Part shown: piece by piece, positions 5,625 through 6,203 of the stretch
How the letters are laid out: each line of letters begins with the position of its first letter
How positions within the stretch are numbered: the stretch's first letter is position 1
DNA from: Collinsella aerofaciens
Lineage (GTDB): Bacteria > Actinomycetota > Coriobacteriia > Coriobacteriales > Coriobacteriaceae
Length of the DNA: 6,203 nucleotides
NCBI RefSeq assembly: GCF_901212495.1
Contig: NZ_CAAKNY010000062.1
Span: 1 to 6,203 of the forward strand
Direction of reading: 5' to 3'
The notes under the pieces: model-generated
Seen by the model: only the letters and a program-made list of their open reading frames with translations
Database searches by the model: none
Told to the model about the DNA's origin: nothing
Position numbers and translations under genes: made by a program

Positions 5625-5692
5625 GCGCCAGTGCCTACGCGCAGTGGCGCAGATGATGGGCAGCAAGAGACAAGCATCTGCTGCCGCCCATC
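5625..5692. repeat. Two adjacent hairpins next to the carbamoyltransferase relic
   Basis: The first pairs GCGCCAGTGC (5625-5634) with GCAGTGGCGC (5641-5650) with one mismatch. The second pairs GATGGGCAGCA (5655-5665) with TGCTGCCGCCCATC (5679-5692) with a 3-base bulge. The second stem abuts the false stop codon of the putrescine carbamoyltransferase middle fragment (5691-5693). Neither has a T run on either side. They may mark a junction or an old terminator. Between R2 and 5625 I see nothing recognisable. Confidence 0.45.
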
Positions 5693-5820
5693 AGAAAGCA
5701 TCGTACAGGCCATACCACACGTCGGTGTAGATGAAGTCGGCGCCCTTGATGCACTCGGTTGTCGTCGGAGACCTTGCAGTTCTCCTCGCCGATGGCCATG
5801 AGGTCGCCCATCTCCTGCGA
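5691..5820 (-). pseudogene. Putrescine carbamoyltransferase, displaced and frameshifted middle fragment
   Basis: On the - strand 5820-5758 reads QEMGDLMAIGEENCKVSDDN. One base further on, the frame shifts and 5756-5697 reads ECIKGADFIYTDVWYGLYDA, the hallmark segment of putrescine/ornithine carbamoyltransferases just before the FYPKYQV motif. Removing one G at 5757-5758 joins the two into DDNECIKGADF, so a single-base insertion broke the frame. Compared with the Enterococcus enzyme, about seven residues between KVS and DD are also missing. Homology stops at YDA, followed at once by a Phe codon and a stop. This segment belongs upstream of the piece at 5858-6151 in a normal gene, yet lies downstream of it here. 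It is clearly non-functional. Confidence 0.75.
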
Positions 5821-5823
5821 AGG

Positions 5824-5845
5824 CGGGCGAGCCGTAGCTCGCCCG
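5824..5845 (-). terminator. Hairpin after the carbamoyltransferase stop codon
   Basis: CGGGCGAGC (5824-5832) and GCTCGCCCG (5837-5845) make a perfect 9-bp stem with a CGTA loop, 12 bases beyond the stop (5858-5860) of the carbamoyltransferase C-terminal piece. This is the position of a native terminator, but no U tract follows on the - strand. The displaced middle fragment starts right after it, so the hairpin is also the junction between the two gene pieces. Confidence 0.5.
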
Positions 5846-5857
5846 ACCTGGTACGTC

Positions 5858-6203
5858 TTACAGACCGTGCTTACCGAGAGCGGCCATGCGCTCATTGATG
5901 GTGGCGCGGTATGCCGCAGCCTTCTGCTCGTCGGGCTCGCTCTGGGGGCACAGAGTGGCCAGGATGGCGCGAATGGAGTGCTTGCGGTTCTCGGCCTCGA
6001 CCCAGCACAGGGAGCGCTCGGGATCGTCCATGACCTCGTCGACGACTTCCTCGCCACGGTTGGCGGGCAGGCAGTGCATGAACATGCTGTTCGGACCGGC
6101 AACGTTCATCATATCCCAGGTCACCTGGTACTTCGGATAGAACACATCCATGTAGCTGGAGCTGGAGACTTCACCTTGATTATCAACTTTATCCGAACAC
6201 CTC
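5858..6203 (-). CDS. Putrescine carbamoyltransferase, C-terminal part (open at window edge)
   Basis: From ATG 6151 the frame gives 97 residues matching the C-terminal third of transcarbamylases: FYPKYQVTWDMM, then MFMHCLPANRGEE with the HCLP substrate-binding motif, then AENRKHSIRAIL. FYPKYQV and the spacing favour putrescine carbamoyltransferase (ptcA, carbamoyl-putrescine to putrescine and carbamoyl phosphate in the agmatine deiminase pathway) over ornithine carbamoyltransferase. A helical tail ends at TAA 5858-5860. The frame stays open to the edge, but its 17 upstream residues (RCSDKVDNQGEVSSSSY) do not resemble the family, where WYGLYxA...EEER is expected. This is therefore probably a broken gene and not merely a clipped one. 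That expected segment is found downstream at 5691-5820. Confidence 0.72.
   Translation of the reverse strand, partial: RCSDKVDNQGEVSSSSYMDVFYPKYQVTWDMMNVAGPNSMFMHCLPANRGEEVVDEVMDDPERSLCWVEAENRKHSIRAILATLCPQSEPDEQKAAAYRATINERMAALGKHGL

Overview
The window reads as a decayed, recombined accessory region of a fairly GC-rich gut-type anaerobe. The closest flavour I can name is Coriobacteriia/Eggerthellaceae, inferred from the style of the putrescine carbamoyltransferase, the transposase relic and the base composition; this is not proven by any one marker. Only two genes look intact, both on the + strand: a Mef-type major-facilitator macrolide efflux pump (1932-3218) and an Msr(D)-type ABC-F ribosome-protection ATPase (3480-4949). 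Order and spacing match the classic mef-msr(D) macrolide-resistance operon, but the proteins are clearly diverged from it.

Layout. At 1-370 is a GyrI-like effector-binding-domain fragment (- strand). Its own terminator lies at its 3' side, and it is cut off at its 5' side by a perfect 14-bp inverted repeat. A dispersed repeat, R1, covers 402-800. Between 830 and 1700 lie gene relics on the - strand: the C-terminus of a DUF4143-type AAA ATPase and a sliver of an IS3-family transposase. An orphan + strand reading frame behind a perfect Shine-Dalgarno sequence sits between them. At 1763-1901 is a compact control region: a consensus -35 box, a plausible -10, a strong ribosome binding site, an 11-codon leader, then two mutually exclusive hairpins, the second followed by a T run. 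The mef-like gene, a 261-bp gap with a hairpin and an 8-codon leader candidate, and the msr-like gene follow. A large nested palindrome at 4979-5065 acts as terminator. A second, diverged copy of the repeat, R2, covers 5155-5552. The right end (5691-6203, - strand) carries two pieces of a putrescine carbamoyltransferase gene in the wrong order; one piece is frameshifted.

How it works together (inference). Transcription from the 1763 promoter would normally stop at the attenuator before mef. A ribosome stalled by a macrolide early in the leader would leave 1860-1865 free to pair with 1874-1879, break the terminator stem and allow read-through into efflux pump and ribosome protection. The two ~400-bp direct repeats bracket about 4.35 kb containing the operon, so homologous recombination between such repeats is a possible route for its gain or loss. 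The remaining genes are relics and probably do not contribute.
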